Shown here: positions 56,447 to 64,000 of the stretch, piece after piece
How positions within the stretch are numbered: position 1 is the first letter of the stretch
How the letters are laid out: every line of letters begins with the position of its first letter
Assembly (NCBI GenBank): GCA_963800255.1
Contig: CAWDAK010000009.1
Span: 778,515-842,514 of the forward strand
Length of the DNA stretch: 64,000 bases
Reading direction: 5' to 3'
Source: DATFVA01 sp963800255
Lineage (GTDB): Bacteria > Bacteroidota > Ignavibacteria > Ignavibacteriales > Ignavibacteriaceae
The notes under the pieces: generated by a model
Database searches by the model: none
Told to the model about the DNA's origin: nothing
What the model saw: only the letters and a program-made list of their open reading frames with translations
Position numbers and translations under genes: made by a program

Positions 56447-57607
56447 TCAGTGTGAGCCTTCCCGCTCTTTATCAATTTCGTGATTAATGGATCTCAGAAA
56501 ATCATGGACAGCCATATGCCGCTCGTTACTCTCAGCTTCAGGCCATGCGCTGTTAATCGCGATTACAAGGTGTCTTTCGGGATCGATATGGATCATCTGG
56601 CCATGGATACCTAATGCCTCGAAAGAATTACCATCAAAGATCCACCATCCATATCCATAGCCCCCGCCGGGCCAAAGCGATACCTGTATCCGGGTCGCTG
56701 TTTTGAACCAATCATCTTGAACAATAGATTCCCCGTTAATGCGTCCGTCTTCGAGAACGAATTGTCCGAATCTTGCAAAATCACGGAGTGTCATTTGGAG
56801 GCAACAGCCGGCCAATTCCTGACCAGTTCGATCCAAAGTCCAGGTAGCCTTTTGCCCCATTCCGTAAGGAATCCAGATCCTGGAGGAAAGGTAGTGGGAT
56901 AAGGTTTGATGAGTAGCCGCGCTTACAATGGCACCGAGCAGGTGAGTTTCACCTGTACTATACACCCATTTTTTGCCAGGCTCTGCCTCGGCGGGTAAAC
57001 TTCGCATGTAGCTTACTGTTGCATTCATACCAGGTTCAATCGGATATGTATCAAATCTGGCAATGTCAGCGTTAGGATCAGTATAGTTCTCATTCCATCG
57101 CACACCGGCAGTCATTGTCAATAAATGACGGATGGTTACTTTATCGTAGGCGCTCCCTATTAAATCCGGGATGTAATCAGTTACGTAGTCGTTCACACTT
57201 TTTATATAACCGTCTTTGATGGCAACCCCCACGAGGGTGCTCGTTACTGACTTTGCAACAGACAGTGAAGACCATAAATTCGATTCACTGTGTCCAAGTG
57301 CATAACGTTCCATGCGGATCTTTCCATCCTGCAGAATGAGGAAGCCGGCTACTTTCTGTTCCCTCATAAAATCTTCCAACGCTTTTTCTTTCTTTCCACC
57401 CGGATTAAAAGCGGCAATTGGCAATCCTTGCGGAAGTTCGTGTACTTTACTCCCATTCAGTACATCACGCTCTTCCTGGTTCCATTGAGATGAGTTCTTT
57501 GAAGTATCCGGAACAGTGATGTCCTGGGCAAGAGAAGATGAAGCTGAGATAATTATAATAACGGGTACGATAATGATTAATAAAGATGAGGTAACTGAAA
57601 TACGCAT
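56447..57607 (-). CDS. Secreted serine hydrolase, class C beta-lactamase family
   Basis: 386 residues. A signal segment (about 1-27) is followed by the beta-lactamase fold: SxxK as SVAK (S116, K119), the Tyr region VYSTGE (about 216) and a C-terminal HGQM region that stands for the KTG box. Such proteins are esterases, DD-peptidases or 6-aminohexanoate-dimer hydrolases; no drug resistance can be inferred. It is alone, with the convergent osmC terminator downstream. Confidence 0.88.
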   Translation of the reverse strand: MRISVTSSLLIIIVPVIIIISASSSLAQDITVPDTSKNSSQWNQEERDVLNGSKVHELPQGLPIAAFNPGGKKEKALEDFMREQKVAGFLILQDGKIRMERYALGHSESNLWSSLSVAKSVTSTLVGVAIKDGYIKSVNDYVTDYIPDLIGSAYDKVTIRHLLTMTAGVRWNENYTDPNADIARFDTYPIEPGMNATVSYMRSLPAEAEPGKKWVYSTGETHLLGAIVSAATHQTLSHYLSSRIWIPYGMGQKATWTLDRTGQELAGCCLQMTLRDFARFGQFVLEDGRINGESIVQDDWFKTATRIQVSLWPGGGYGYGWWIFDGNSFEALGIHGQMIHIDPERHLVIAINSAWPEAESNERHMAVHDFLRSINHEIDKEREGSH

Positions 57608-57735
57608 GCTTTGACTACTCCTTTTGAGTTCTTAAAAATAACTTCTGCCGAATACTTTTATCAATTCATTTCGAATATATATGGCGTTAATAATTCACCA
57701 AGATGGCGATTTTTCTGAACACTTTCTTTAAGTTC

Positions 57736-58215
57736 CTAATCCAACTTATAAATATATTCTTCTATTTCTGTTTGCCTTGCGTTTGCAAAACCTTTATCCT
57801 TACCGATTTTTACAAAACCACATTTCTCTAAAACCTTTTGTGAACCATAATTGTCAAAAGCAACTCTTCCAATAATTGGCCTGGTATTTTCAATAGTTAG
57901 TAAAAATTTAAGTGATCTGGTTGCTATACCCTTTCCCCAATATTTTTTATCTATCCAATATGTAACCTCGGCTTGGCCATCTATTTCAAATTTTGCAATA
58001 CTACCTACGATAATATTGTCAATTATAATTGTCTGATTATTTATGGTTGGATTACTCAATAGTTTTGTGTATTTGATTAAGTATGCAGATTTATCGGTCG
58101 GATCTTTTGGCGTGAAAGCAGCCAAATTAATTGCTTCTTCATCAAGTTGAAAATTAAAGAGAAACTCCAAATCGTCAGCCACTGTCTTTCGAAATTTTAT
58201 TCCACTAATATCCAT
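57736..58215 (-). CDS. RimJ/RimL-type GNAT acetyltransferase
   Basis: 159 residues. The GNAT core is seen in EVTYWIDKKYWGKGIATRSL, with the acetyl-CoA loop at KKYWGKGIATRS, and the C-terminal VAFDNYGSQKVLEKCGFVK. The N-terminal FRKTVADDLEFLFNFQLDEE is RimJ/RimL-like. Target protein or antibiotic is unknown. The gene sits alone in an accessory region. Confidence 0.88.
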   Translation of the reverse strand: MDISGIKFRKTVADDLEFLFNFQLDEEAINLAAFTPKDPTDKSAYLIKYTKLLSNPTINNQTIIIDNIIVGSIAKFEIDGQAEVTYWIDKKYWGKGIATRSLKFLLTIENTRPIIGRVAFDNYGSQKVLEKCGFVKIGKDKGFANARQTEIEEYIYKLD

Positions 58216-58542
58216 AATTTCCTTGTTATGTCTTTTATATTTTACTTTCTAAATTGTTATTAATTTACAATCATTTTTGAAAATAATCTATCATAACCTA
58301 TGGCTTGTATTGTTCTTCTACTGTCAGCAGACAATTGAGATCGGGATGAAGCAATGGCAGATGGAAATCGGCTATGGATTTAATATTCTATAAGATTATA
58401 TCAAGTAATAAATTTCAAAACAGACACGATGTCCTGTTTATCTAGGAGATAATCCCAAAAAGAAATCTCACCTCATAATTTAAATGCTTTACAGATAAGT
58501 TTGGTCTTAGGACTATAAATGGAGATTGCAATTTCATATTGC
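58216..58542. other. Gene-free interval
   Basis: 327 bp of AT-rich DNA between two minus-strand genes. I see no ORF, hairpin or repeat that I can support. Confidence 0.5.
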
Positions 58543-59199
58543 TCAGGAAGCTTTTATATATCTTTCTATAAACAAATGCATTGCCTTATCGCTTGAAATA
58601 TTCTTAGTACATTTATATCCCAATGATGCGAGATCCAGATTTTGATAAAGATTTTCACCACTTCCTAAAATTACAGGAGATAAAACCAAATGCAATTCAT
58701 CTATTAACTGAGCCTTGAGATACTGGCGAATTGTACTAATGCCTCCGCCAAGCCTTACATCTTTGCCATTTGCAGAATCAAAAGCTTTTTCAAGCGCCGC
58801 ATTTATTCCATCCGTTACAAAGTGAAAAATAGTGCCGCCTTCCATTTCAATTGACTCGCGCTTATGATTAGTTAAGATAAAAACCGGAACATGATACGGC
58901 GGGTTCTCTCCCCACCACCCTTTCCAGTCAAGATCAGGTTTGCCTCGATACGGACTAAACATATTACGCCCTAAAATCCAGGCGCCGATATTATGAAAGC
59001 CTTTTTCGGCAAGTTCATTATCGACTCCGGTTGTACCATTCCTCTTACCCAATACGTTTTGCTGAAAAGTTTTGGTCGGGAAAAACCATTGGTGAAGCTG
59101 TTCACCTCCAACTCCCAGTGGATTTTCCAGACTTTGATCCGGTCCAGCGCCAAATCCATCAGCTGATACAGAAAAACTCGCCACACGTAATTTTTGCAT
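58543..59199 (-). CDS. Dihydrofolate reductase/RibD-like reductase
   Basis: 218 residues. The DHFR-like fold is suggested by VASFSVSADGFGAGPDQSLE, the ILGRNMF motif, and the C-terminal VRLGGGISTIRQYLKAQLIDELHLVLSPVILGSG block, which is RibD C-terminal-like (NADPH-binding GGG). These accessory proteins are usually not the housekeeping folate enzyme. The substrate is unknown. The gene is isolated. Confidence 0.88.
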   Translation of the reverse strand: MQKLRVASFSVSADGFGAGPDQSLENPLGVGGEQLHQWFFPTKTFQQNVLGKRNGTTGVDNELAEKGFHNIGAWILGRNMFSPYRGKPDLDWKGWWGENPPYHVPVFILTNHKRESIEMEGGTIFHFVTDGINAALEKAFDSANGKDVRLGGGISTIRQYLKAQLIDELHLVLSPVILGSGENLYQNLDLASLGYKCTKNISSDKAMHLFIERYIKAS

Positions 59200-59404
59200 T
59201 TATATATCCTTTCATAAATTTGCTGCCCACAAGGTTGAACCTTCTTAAAGTCCTGTCATTAAGTTTCTTATCAAGACTAATTAGAAGTTAATTACTTACT
59301 AGATTAGTTGCTTAACGAAGTGTTCTTTGTTCATATGGATAGCTCAGAGAACAGTTAAACAAATTTGATTTGTATAATCTCAAATTGCCATGTTCGATAA
59401 TCCA

Positions 59405-59755
59405 CTAAAATAAGAATAGATTGAATGACAATAAAAAAAGCTGCAAACTTATCAAAATTTGCAGCTTTTTCTCGCTGAACTTATAACCTGAGAGATAAAG
59501 ATCAAGGATCTGTGTTTTACGAGTTGTACCTCTGCCCATATCATGTCTCCATCCCCGGGAAGGAATGGTTTTACCCTGCCGCCTGAGGTAAGCGACATCT
59601 CTTTTAATAGTAACAACAGAGGTAGTAAGCAGAAAGGCTATATCTTCATAGGAAAGCAAAGCTCCCTGTTCGATGGCTTCCTTAGTGATGCGGATAAGCC
59701 GGTGTTGTCGAAGAGCAGCAAGACCTTTGATAAGTGTTAATGACTGTTCTTTTAT
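59405..59755 (-). pseudogene. DUF1670 remnant, both ends lost
   Basis: The open frame 59755-59405 reads IKGLAALRQHRLIRITKEAI, then LLSYEDIAFLLTTSVVTIKR, and the helix-turn-helix-like DVAYLRRQGKTIPSRGWRHD, all recognisable as DUF1670. The N-terminus is cut by an in-frame TGA at about 59758, and the C-terminus ends abruptly after SGYKFSE, where the frame runs into the hairpin at 59435. The protein is probably not functional. DUF1670 genes are often associated with mobile DNA. Confidence 0.7.
59435..59470. terminator. Bidirectional terminator inside the DUF1670 remnant
   Basis: AAAAAGCTGCAAA (59435-59447) pairs perfectly with TTTGCAGCTTTTT (59458-59470), a 13-bp stem with a 10-nt loop and A/T flanks. 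It nearly matches the stem at 56265-56300 and cuts off the DUF1670 reading frame. Confidence 0.85.
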
Positions 59756-59762
59756 TCAAGGA

Positions 59763-60395
59763 TTAGAATAGTAAATTAAATACAGTCTGCTGAATACCCC
59801 AGGCAATGATGATTATTAAATAGGGTCTGAAATTATGATGATGTTTTCTGTCAAGGAATATTAAACTTATTAAAACTAAATATATAAATCCATATAGAGA
59901 GTTCTGAGTAACATTGTGCGATAGACCAATTAAATTAGGGCCAATTCTTCCAATAATCGGACTTAAAAAAACGATTGCAGTTCCGATCATATATCTCATA
60001 TGTTTAGGTGTGTTTCTTCTGTTATAAACTGCTAATGAATAAAAGAGAATTAGTAACATACAATCAGCAATTGGGAAAAAAGAAATAACCGGGTGGTCAG
60101 AAGCTAGTATTCTTATAATTAATGGAACGAAAGATAGAATTAGCAGCGGAAAAATAAAGTAAGAAATCTTTCCAATCGATTTATGAATTTTGTACTTTTT
60201 ATTACGAGCCAAAAATGGCTGAGTTATAAGAATTAGAACCCAAACGGAAGCTATCGCTGTATGGAGATGATGAAACAAGGTAATTTTCAAACTAAAATCA
60301 GGAAATTGGCTAAAATAAGTTTTGTAGAACCCTAAGATAACCAAAGGAATAAGGAGGAGTGCAAAATATCCGGCGTTCTTGTAAGCTTTTTCCAT
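59763..60395 (-). CDS. Multi-pass membrane protein of unknown function
   Basis: 210 residues with about six to seven hydrophobic helices (LLLIPLVILGFYKTYF, VWVLILITQPFL, YFIFPLLILSFVPLII and others). An HxxxH-rich segment, LFHHLHTAIAS, could bind a metal or haem, which recalls uncharacterised DUF2306-like proteins, but I cannot assign the family. It follows the truncated AraC fragment on the same strand by 54 bp, which suggests an original regulator-target pair. Confidence 0.65.
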   Translation of the reverse strand: MEKAYKNAGYFALLLIPLVILGFYKTYFSQFPDFSLKITLFHHLHTAIASVWVLILITQPFLARNKKYKIHKSIGKISYFIFPLLILSFVPLIIRILASDHPVISFFPIADCMLLILFYSLAVYNRRNTPKHMRYMIGTAIVFLSPIIGRIGPNLIGLSHNVTQNSLYGFIYLVLISLIFLDRKHHHNFRPYLIIIIAWGIQQTVFNLLF

Positions 60396-60449
60396 TCAAA
60401 AGCTCAGTTTTTTTACCTTAAGGATAAGGTTGTCTTATTAGATAAATAA

Positions 60450-60662
60450 TCAAGCAATGGTTGTCTGTTTTTTTCTAAATTGAAGGGGGGATAAACCAAA
60501 TTTTTCTTTAAAAATCCTGCTAAAGTGGGATATATTTTCGAAGCCGGAACTAAATGCAATTTCAGTAATACTTTGTTTTGAAGTTTTTAACAACATCCCG
60601 GCATGTTTAAGTCTTTTGTTGGTTAACCAATCCAACCTAATTGGGAGCTGAAAGATACTATC
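60450..60662 (-). pseudogene. Truncated AraC-family regulator
   Basis: Only the DNA-binding half remains: LPIRLDWLTNKRLKHAGMLL, SITEIAFSSGFENISHFSRI and FKEKFGLSPLQFRKK, the second AraC HTH. The frame is stopped by an in-frame TGA just upstream of 60662, so the sensor domain is lost. The breakpoint near 60640-60662 abuts the unrelated plus-strand ORF at 60641. It may once have regulated the membrane protein at 59763. Confidence 0.75.
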
Positions 60663-60904
60663 TCAGAATAGTCAGATCTTATCAGGATGCTCTAAATATG
60701 TTCGAAAATAGATATGATCTAAAATCTGTTATACGGCAAATGACCAGAAACAAAGGATTCAAGGGGAGGATTACCAAGTCAAAAGCCGAAGAGTTCTTAA
60801 CGGGTAAAAAGCATCCCCCTCTTACCTGGGATTGCATTGACAATTATTTATTAGGTGAATTAAATCCTCATTTCCATAAGTATGCCTTCGATTCACTTGC
60901 ATAA
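60641..60904 (+). CDS. Unknown small protein or fragment
   Basis: 87 residues from a TTG at 60641; a TAA stands directly before it in frame, and an internal ATG at 60698 would give 69 residues. The sequence is basic (KSVIRQMTRNKGFKGRITKS) and ends HFHKYAFDSLA. I recognise no family. Its beginning overlaps the truncated AraC breakpoint, so it may be the 3' end of an inserted gene. A good terminator follows at 60911. Confidence 0.45.
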   Translation: MGAERYYLRIVRSYQDALNMFENRYDLKSVIRQMTRNKGFKGRITKSKAEEFLTGKKHPPLTWDCIDNYLLGELNPHFHKYAFDSLA

Positions 60905-60910
60905 CCAGCC

Positions 60911-60939
60911 AGCCCCTATATCTCTAGGGGCTTTTTTTT
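60911..60939 (+). terminator. Rho-independent terminator
   Basis: AGCCCCTA (60911-60918) pairs perfectly with TAGGGGCT (60925-60932), followed by a run of T to 60939. It ends the small ORF at 60641. Confidence 0.9.
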
Positions 60940-61000
60940 ACGGTTTCTTGAGGTTAAAGACTTCAATAGTTATTTTAGCTCAGTAAATGGGAGAATTAAA

Positions 61001-63097
61001 ATGAAATCTATCCTTACTTTCGTAATTGCAGCATTAAGTTTAACTCAGGTTTGCTTAGCACAATGGTTCTGGCAGAATCCACTTCCCCAGGGTAACGACC
61101 TGAACTCAGTAAGTTTTATTGATTCGAACACAGGGTGGATAGCCGGCATCAAGGGAACGATTTATAAGACAACCGATAATGGAATCAACTGGGAAAGCCA
61201 GACCCCCGGGACACAGGAAACAATTCGTTCAATCAGCTTTATTGATCCTGATAACGGCTGGGCCTGCGGTGACAGCGGTGTAATTCTGCATACTGCCAAT
61301 GGAGGAGAAAACTGGGAAGTTCAGTCAACCGGTACATATAACAAGTTTTATTCTGTATTCTTTATTGATGAATATAACGGATGGGTTGCCGGAAGCAACG
61401 GATCCATATATAAAACAACAGACGGCGGAATGAATTGGCTTTCGCAGGAATCAAATACAGAAAATTGGCTGCAGTCAGTTTATTTTTCAGATACTCAAAA
61501 TGGATGGGCATCGGGAACTTCTGGTACTATTCTTAAAACAACCAACGGAGGGCTTCAGTGGAGTCCTCAGGTCAGTGGAACCACAGAGGTACTTTACTCA
61601 ATTACTTTCATTGATTCCAATACGGGCTGGACTGCAGGGTGGAACGGAACAATACTTAAAAGCACCGATCAGGGCGTCAGTTGGGAAGCTCAGACAAGTG
61701 GAACGTCAACATCCTTTACTTCGGTTCAATTTGCAAACCTCAATGTGGGATGGATAGCAGGCATTGACAGCTTAATTTATAAAACCACTGATGGCGGAGA
61801 AACTTGGCAAAGTTATAATACAGGGGTTGACTGGCCTCTTTATTCTATCTCTTTTACTGATGAGAGTAATGGTACAGCAGCAGGATTTCTTGGAAATATA
61901 ATCAGGACAACTGATGGAGGTCTTAGCTGGCAGAGTGAAAGAAGTGATAATACTGACTGGTGGCAATCATTATATTTTGTTGATTCGAATACTGGCTGGG
62001 CTGCCGGACGGCTTGGCGGCAGGGTTCTTAAAACTACTAATGGCGGTGCCGACTGGCAGATTGTATATACCAGTTCTGAACCAGGAGCCGACTTTGAATC
62101 AATATTTTTTATTGACCGGAATAGGGGATGGATGTGCGTGGGAGGACTTGGCTATAAGATTATGAAAACGGAGGACGGCGGATCAAACTGGGTTTTATAT
62201 GATATTGGTGTGGGTGCATCTTCTTCTGTTTTCTTTATAAACCCGGACAATGGCTGGGCGGTAGGATCTTTCGGTGCAATAGTCAGAACAACAGATGGAG
62301 GAATTACCTGGGAAAATCAATCCGTCGGAAACAGCGATCATTTAACGTCGGTTCGTTTTACAGATGTTGAAAATGGCTGGACTTGCGGAAATGAAGGTAA
62401 GATATTTAAAACTACCAACGGCGGTGAAAACTGGGATCCTGCGGTAAGCGGAACTTACAACGATCTGGCATCGCTGTCATTTACAGATCAGTTTACCGGC
62501 TGGGCAGTTGGAAATGGGGGTACTATAATCAAAACAACAGACGGAGGTAACACCTGGAATAGCCTGATAAGCGGTACAATCTATGATTTATATTCAGTTC
62601 ATTTTATTGATAGTTATAAAGGATGGGCTTCAGGAAATAATGGTGTTGTACTGCAGACCACGGATGGTGGTGAAAACTGGCAGACGCAGTCTACTGTAAC
62701 GCGTATGCCTCTGTATTCAGTATTTTTTACTGATGAAAATAAAGGCTGGGCTGCAGGTGCCTTCGGAACTATTATTGGCACTATTAACGGAGGTATTACT
62801 TCAATAGGAACACCCGATAAAACTGATCTCCCGGAGTCTTTTTTCTTATATCAGAATTACCCTAATCCTTTTAATCCAACTACAAAAATTAAATACACAG
62901 TTCCCCAAAAGTCATACATTCAGATAAAAATCTTTGACATTTTAGGAAATGAAATCAAGACTCTCGTCAAAGCTGAAAAGCAGGAAGGTATTTATGAGAT
63001 AAACTGGAATGCAGCTAACCTTCCAAGCGGCATTTATTTCTATCAAATAAAGGCCGGTGATTTCATCCAAACGAAGAAAATGATCCTGCTGAAATAA
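61001..63097 (+). CDS. Secreted YCF48-repeat protein with T9SS sorting domain
   Basis: 698 residues. A signal peptide (1-20, ending in SLTQVCLA) is followed by about fourteen repeats of roughly 43 residues with the GW-x-x-G...KTTDGG-x-x-W pattern, that is, a YCF48/BNR-type beta-propeller (two propellers of seven blades would fit). The C-terminus, from about residue 615, is a type A T9SS sorting domain (YQNYPNPFNPTTKIKYTVP ... FIQTKKMILLK). It should be exported across the outer membrane and attached to the surface. The function is unknown; glycan or mineral binding is speculative. Confidence 0.92.
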   Translation: MKSILTFVIAALSLTQVCLAQWFWQNPLPQGNDLNSVSFIDSNTGWIAGIKGTIYKTTDNGINWESQTPGTQETIRSISFIDPDNGWACGDSGVILHTANGGENWEVQSTGTYNKFYSVFFIDEYNGWVAGSNGSIYKTTDGGMNWLSQESNTENWLQSVYFSDTQNGWASGTSGTILKTTNGGLQWSPQVSGTTEVLYSITFIDSNTGWTAGWNGTILKSTDQGVSWEAQTSGTSTSFTSVQFANLNVGWIAGIDSLIYKTTDGGETWQSYNTGVDWPLYSISFTDESNGTAAGFLGNIIRTTDGGLSWQSERSDNTDWWQSLYFVDSNTGWAAGRLGGRVLKTTNGGADWQIVYTSSEPGADFESIFFIDRNRGWMCVGGLGYKIMKTEDGGSNWVLYDIGVGASSSVFFINPDNGWAVGSFGAIVRTTDGGITWENQSVGNSDHLTSVRFTDVENGWTCGNEGKIFKTTNGGENWDPAVSGTYNDLASLSFTDQFTGWAVGNGGTIIKTTDGGNTWNSLISGTIYDLYSVHFIDSYKGWASGNNGVVLQTTDGGENWQTQSTVTRMPLYSVFFTDENKGWAAGAFGTIIGTINGGITSIGTPDKTDLPESFFLYQNYPNPFNPTTKIKYTVPQKSYIQIKIFDILGNEIKTLVKAEKQEGIYEINWNAANLPSGIYFYQIKAGDFIQTKKMILLK

Positions 63098-63120
63098 AAA
63101 ATGGGGAGTATTCACTCCCC
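63095..63120. terminator. Hairpin terminator between T9SS protein and integrase
   Basis: GGGGAGT (63103-63109) pairs with ACTCCCC (63114-63120) around ATTC. On the minus strand it is followed by an A-T-rich T6 run, so it ends the integrase transcript and maybe slows the plus one. Confidence 0.75.
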
Positions 63121-63122
63121 TC

Positions 63123-63996
63123 TTAATCGAGACTCTCCACAGCATTGCGAAAATCTTCACTTTTAAGATGTGCGTAGATCTGCGTTATCGATAGATCAGC
63201 ATGCCCAAGAAGCTTCGAAACCGTGTAGATCGGCACGCCTTTCTGAACCAACCAGCTTGCAAATGTATGTCTTAGAGTATGGAAGTGATAATTATCGTTT
63301 AATTCACATTTCCGTACAAGGTTCTTGAATCTGGCTGATAGATAATCCTTGGTGTAGACGGTGGATTTGTGGATGAATACGTAGTCCTTACTGCTCGTTC
63401 CTAGCTGAAGACGTTTCAATTCTTTCCGAATGGATGTGTGGATTGGAATTGAACGGGAAGATTTACTTTTCGTTGTAAAGTTTTCGTGGCTTTGGACTAT
63501 GATGATTTTCTTTGTGAGATTAATATCGCACCATCTCAAATATCTCAGCTCTCCCATTCGCATACCAGTAAAGACTGCAACCTTATATAGTAACTTTAGC
63601 TGTGCATCATATTCAGCCTCGACTATCTTCTGAAATTCAGGCTTTGTTAGGAAGAGTGAGCTTCAGGCTGATAAAATCGTGGACATCCCTGACAGATACA
63701 TCTCGCAGGAGTTTATTATCTGGTACAATGCGGTTAAATTGGCTGAAAGCATAACCAACATATTCGACATAACTTCTGCTAAACCTCGAAGCTGCGTAAT
63801 CCTGATAGAACTTGTTAAAGTCCTTATAACTGATCGTGGTGGGTTCTGGTGCGGGTTTAGCTCTCTCACTTAAATACTGTACAGCAAACTTATTCGCTTC
63901 TGTCTTTATAGTACATTTGGTTGAGACGCTCTTTAGTTTCCCCTGGTCATCCCTGTAAAAGAGATGGTAGATCTTGTTACGTTTCATTACGTACAT
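63123..63996 (-). pseudogene. Tyrosine recombinase/integrase, frameshifted and internally deleted
   Basis: From an ATG at 63996, MYVMKRNKIYHLFYRDDQGK starts a normal integrase N-terminus and SAM-like domain, up to DVHDFISLKL. The frame then goes straight to TLPNK and a stop at 63637. One base of slippage resumes PEFQKIVEAEYDAQLKLLYK and a complete catalytic domain: GMRMGELRYLR, HTLRHTFAS, LGHADLS and TQIYAHL. The usual ~50 residues between the two domains seem missing, so a deletion plus a one-base frameshift disabled it. It marks a former integrative element. Confidence 0.8.
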
Positions 63997-64000
63997 TTTT

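Overview
The window looks like the chromosome of a free-living, Gram-negative, probably facultatively or fully aerobic member of the Bacteroidota/Chlorobiota superphylum, most likely the Ignavibacteria. The clues are a type IX secretion (T9SS) sorting domain with the YQNYPNPFNPTT signature, a fused 2-oxoglutarate dehydrogenase (E2 catalytic domain plus E1 in one chain), hpnCDE squalene genes, a PG0541-type protein behind an RND pump, outer-membrane proteins, and moderately AT-rich DNA. This placement is an inference from gene content, not from a marker-gene tree.

Layout. 1-5 kb: a partial M50 membrane protease coupled to a DUF1207-like outer-membrane protein, a 220-bp array of exactly twenty degenerate 11-bp units, then a minus-strand operon of polysaccharide deacetylase, family 2 glycosyltransferase and radical SAM enzyme. 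5-15 kb: small stress and regulatory genes, a frameshifted SRPBCC gene, an acetyltransferase, an EamA transporter, pdxH, the fused 2-oxoglutarate dehydrogenase and an HWE/HisKA_2-type histidine kinase. 15-21 kb: tRNA-Gly(CCC) and tRNA-Val(TAC), a CLC channel with CBS domains, a coupled membrane protein and phosphoribosyltransferase, and a DUF362/NapH-like iron-sulfur pair. 22-28.5 kb: a complete RND efflux operon (TetR regulator, TolC, adaptor, pump, PG0541).

28.7-40 kb is the most integrated locus. A 1072-residue membrane histidine kinase and its NtrC-type response regulator overlap by 4 bp. They are followed by a sigma-54-like promoter and a co-directional set: outer-membrane porin, substrate-binding lipoprotein, two LivHM permeases, two LivGF ATPases and an AcuB-type CBS-ACT protein. 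This reads as a self-contained sense-regulate-import system for one unknown organic solute, running from outer membrane to cytoplasm.

40-56 kb: an RRM protein, a cupin, an MFS transporter, a GIY-YIG protein, a two-domain M16 peptidase, hpnCDE, prfC, a desaturase strikingly like eukaryotic dihydroceramide desaturase DES1, an orphan receiver protein, a second desaturase, and a divergent GlxA-type regulator/OsmC pair. Hopanoid or squalene synthesis and two desaturases suggest membrane-lipid remodelling.

56-64 kb is accessory: a serine hydrolase, a GNAT protein, a DHFR-like reductase, then gene debris (DUF1670 remnant, truncated AraC, an unexplained small ORF), a 14-repeat YCF48/T9SS secreted protein, and a tyrosine integrase broken by an internal deletion and a frameshift. 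No CRISPR array, rRNA or intact insertion sequence was seen. The best candidates for something new are the bacterial DES1-like gene, the kinase-to-importer locus and the 11-bp array; none is proven novel from sequence alone.
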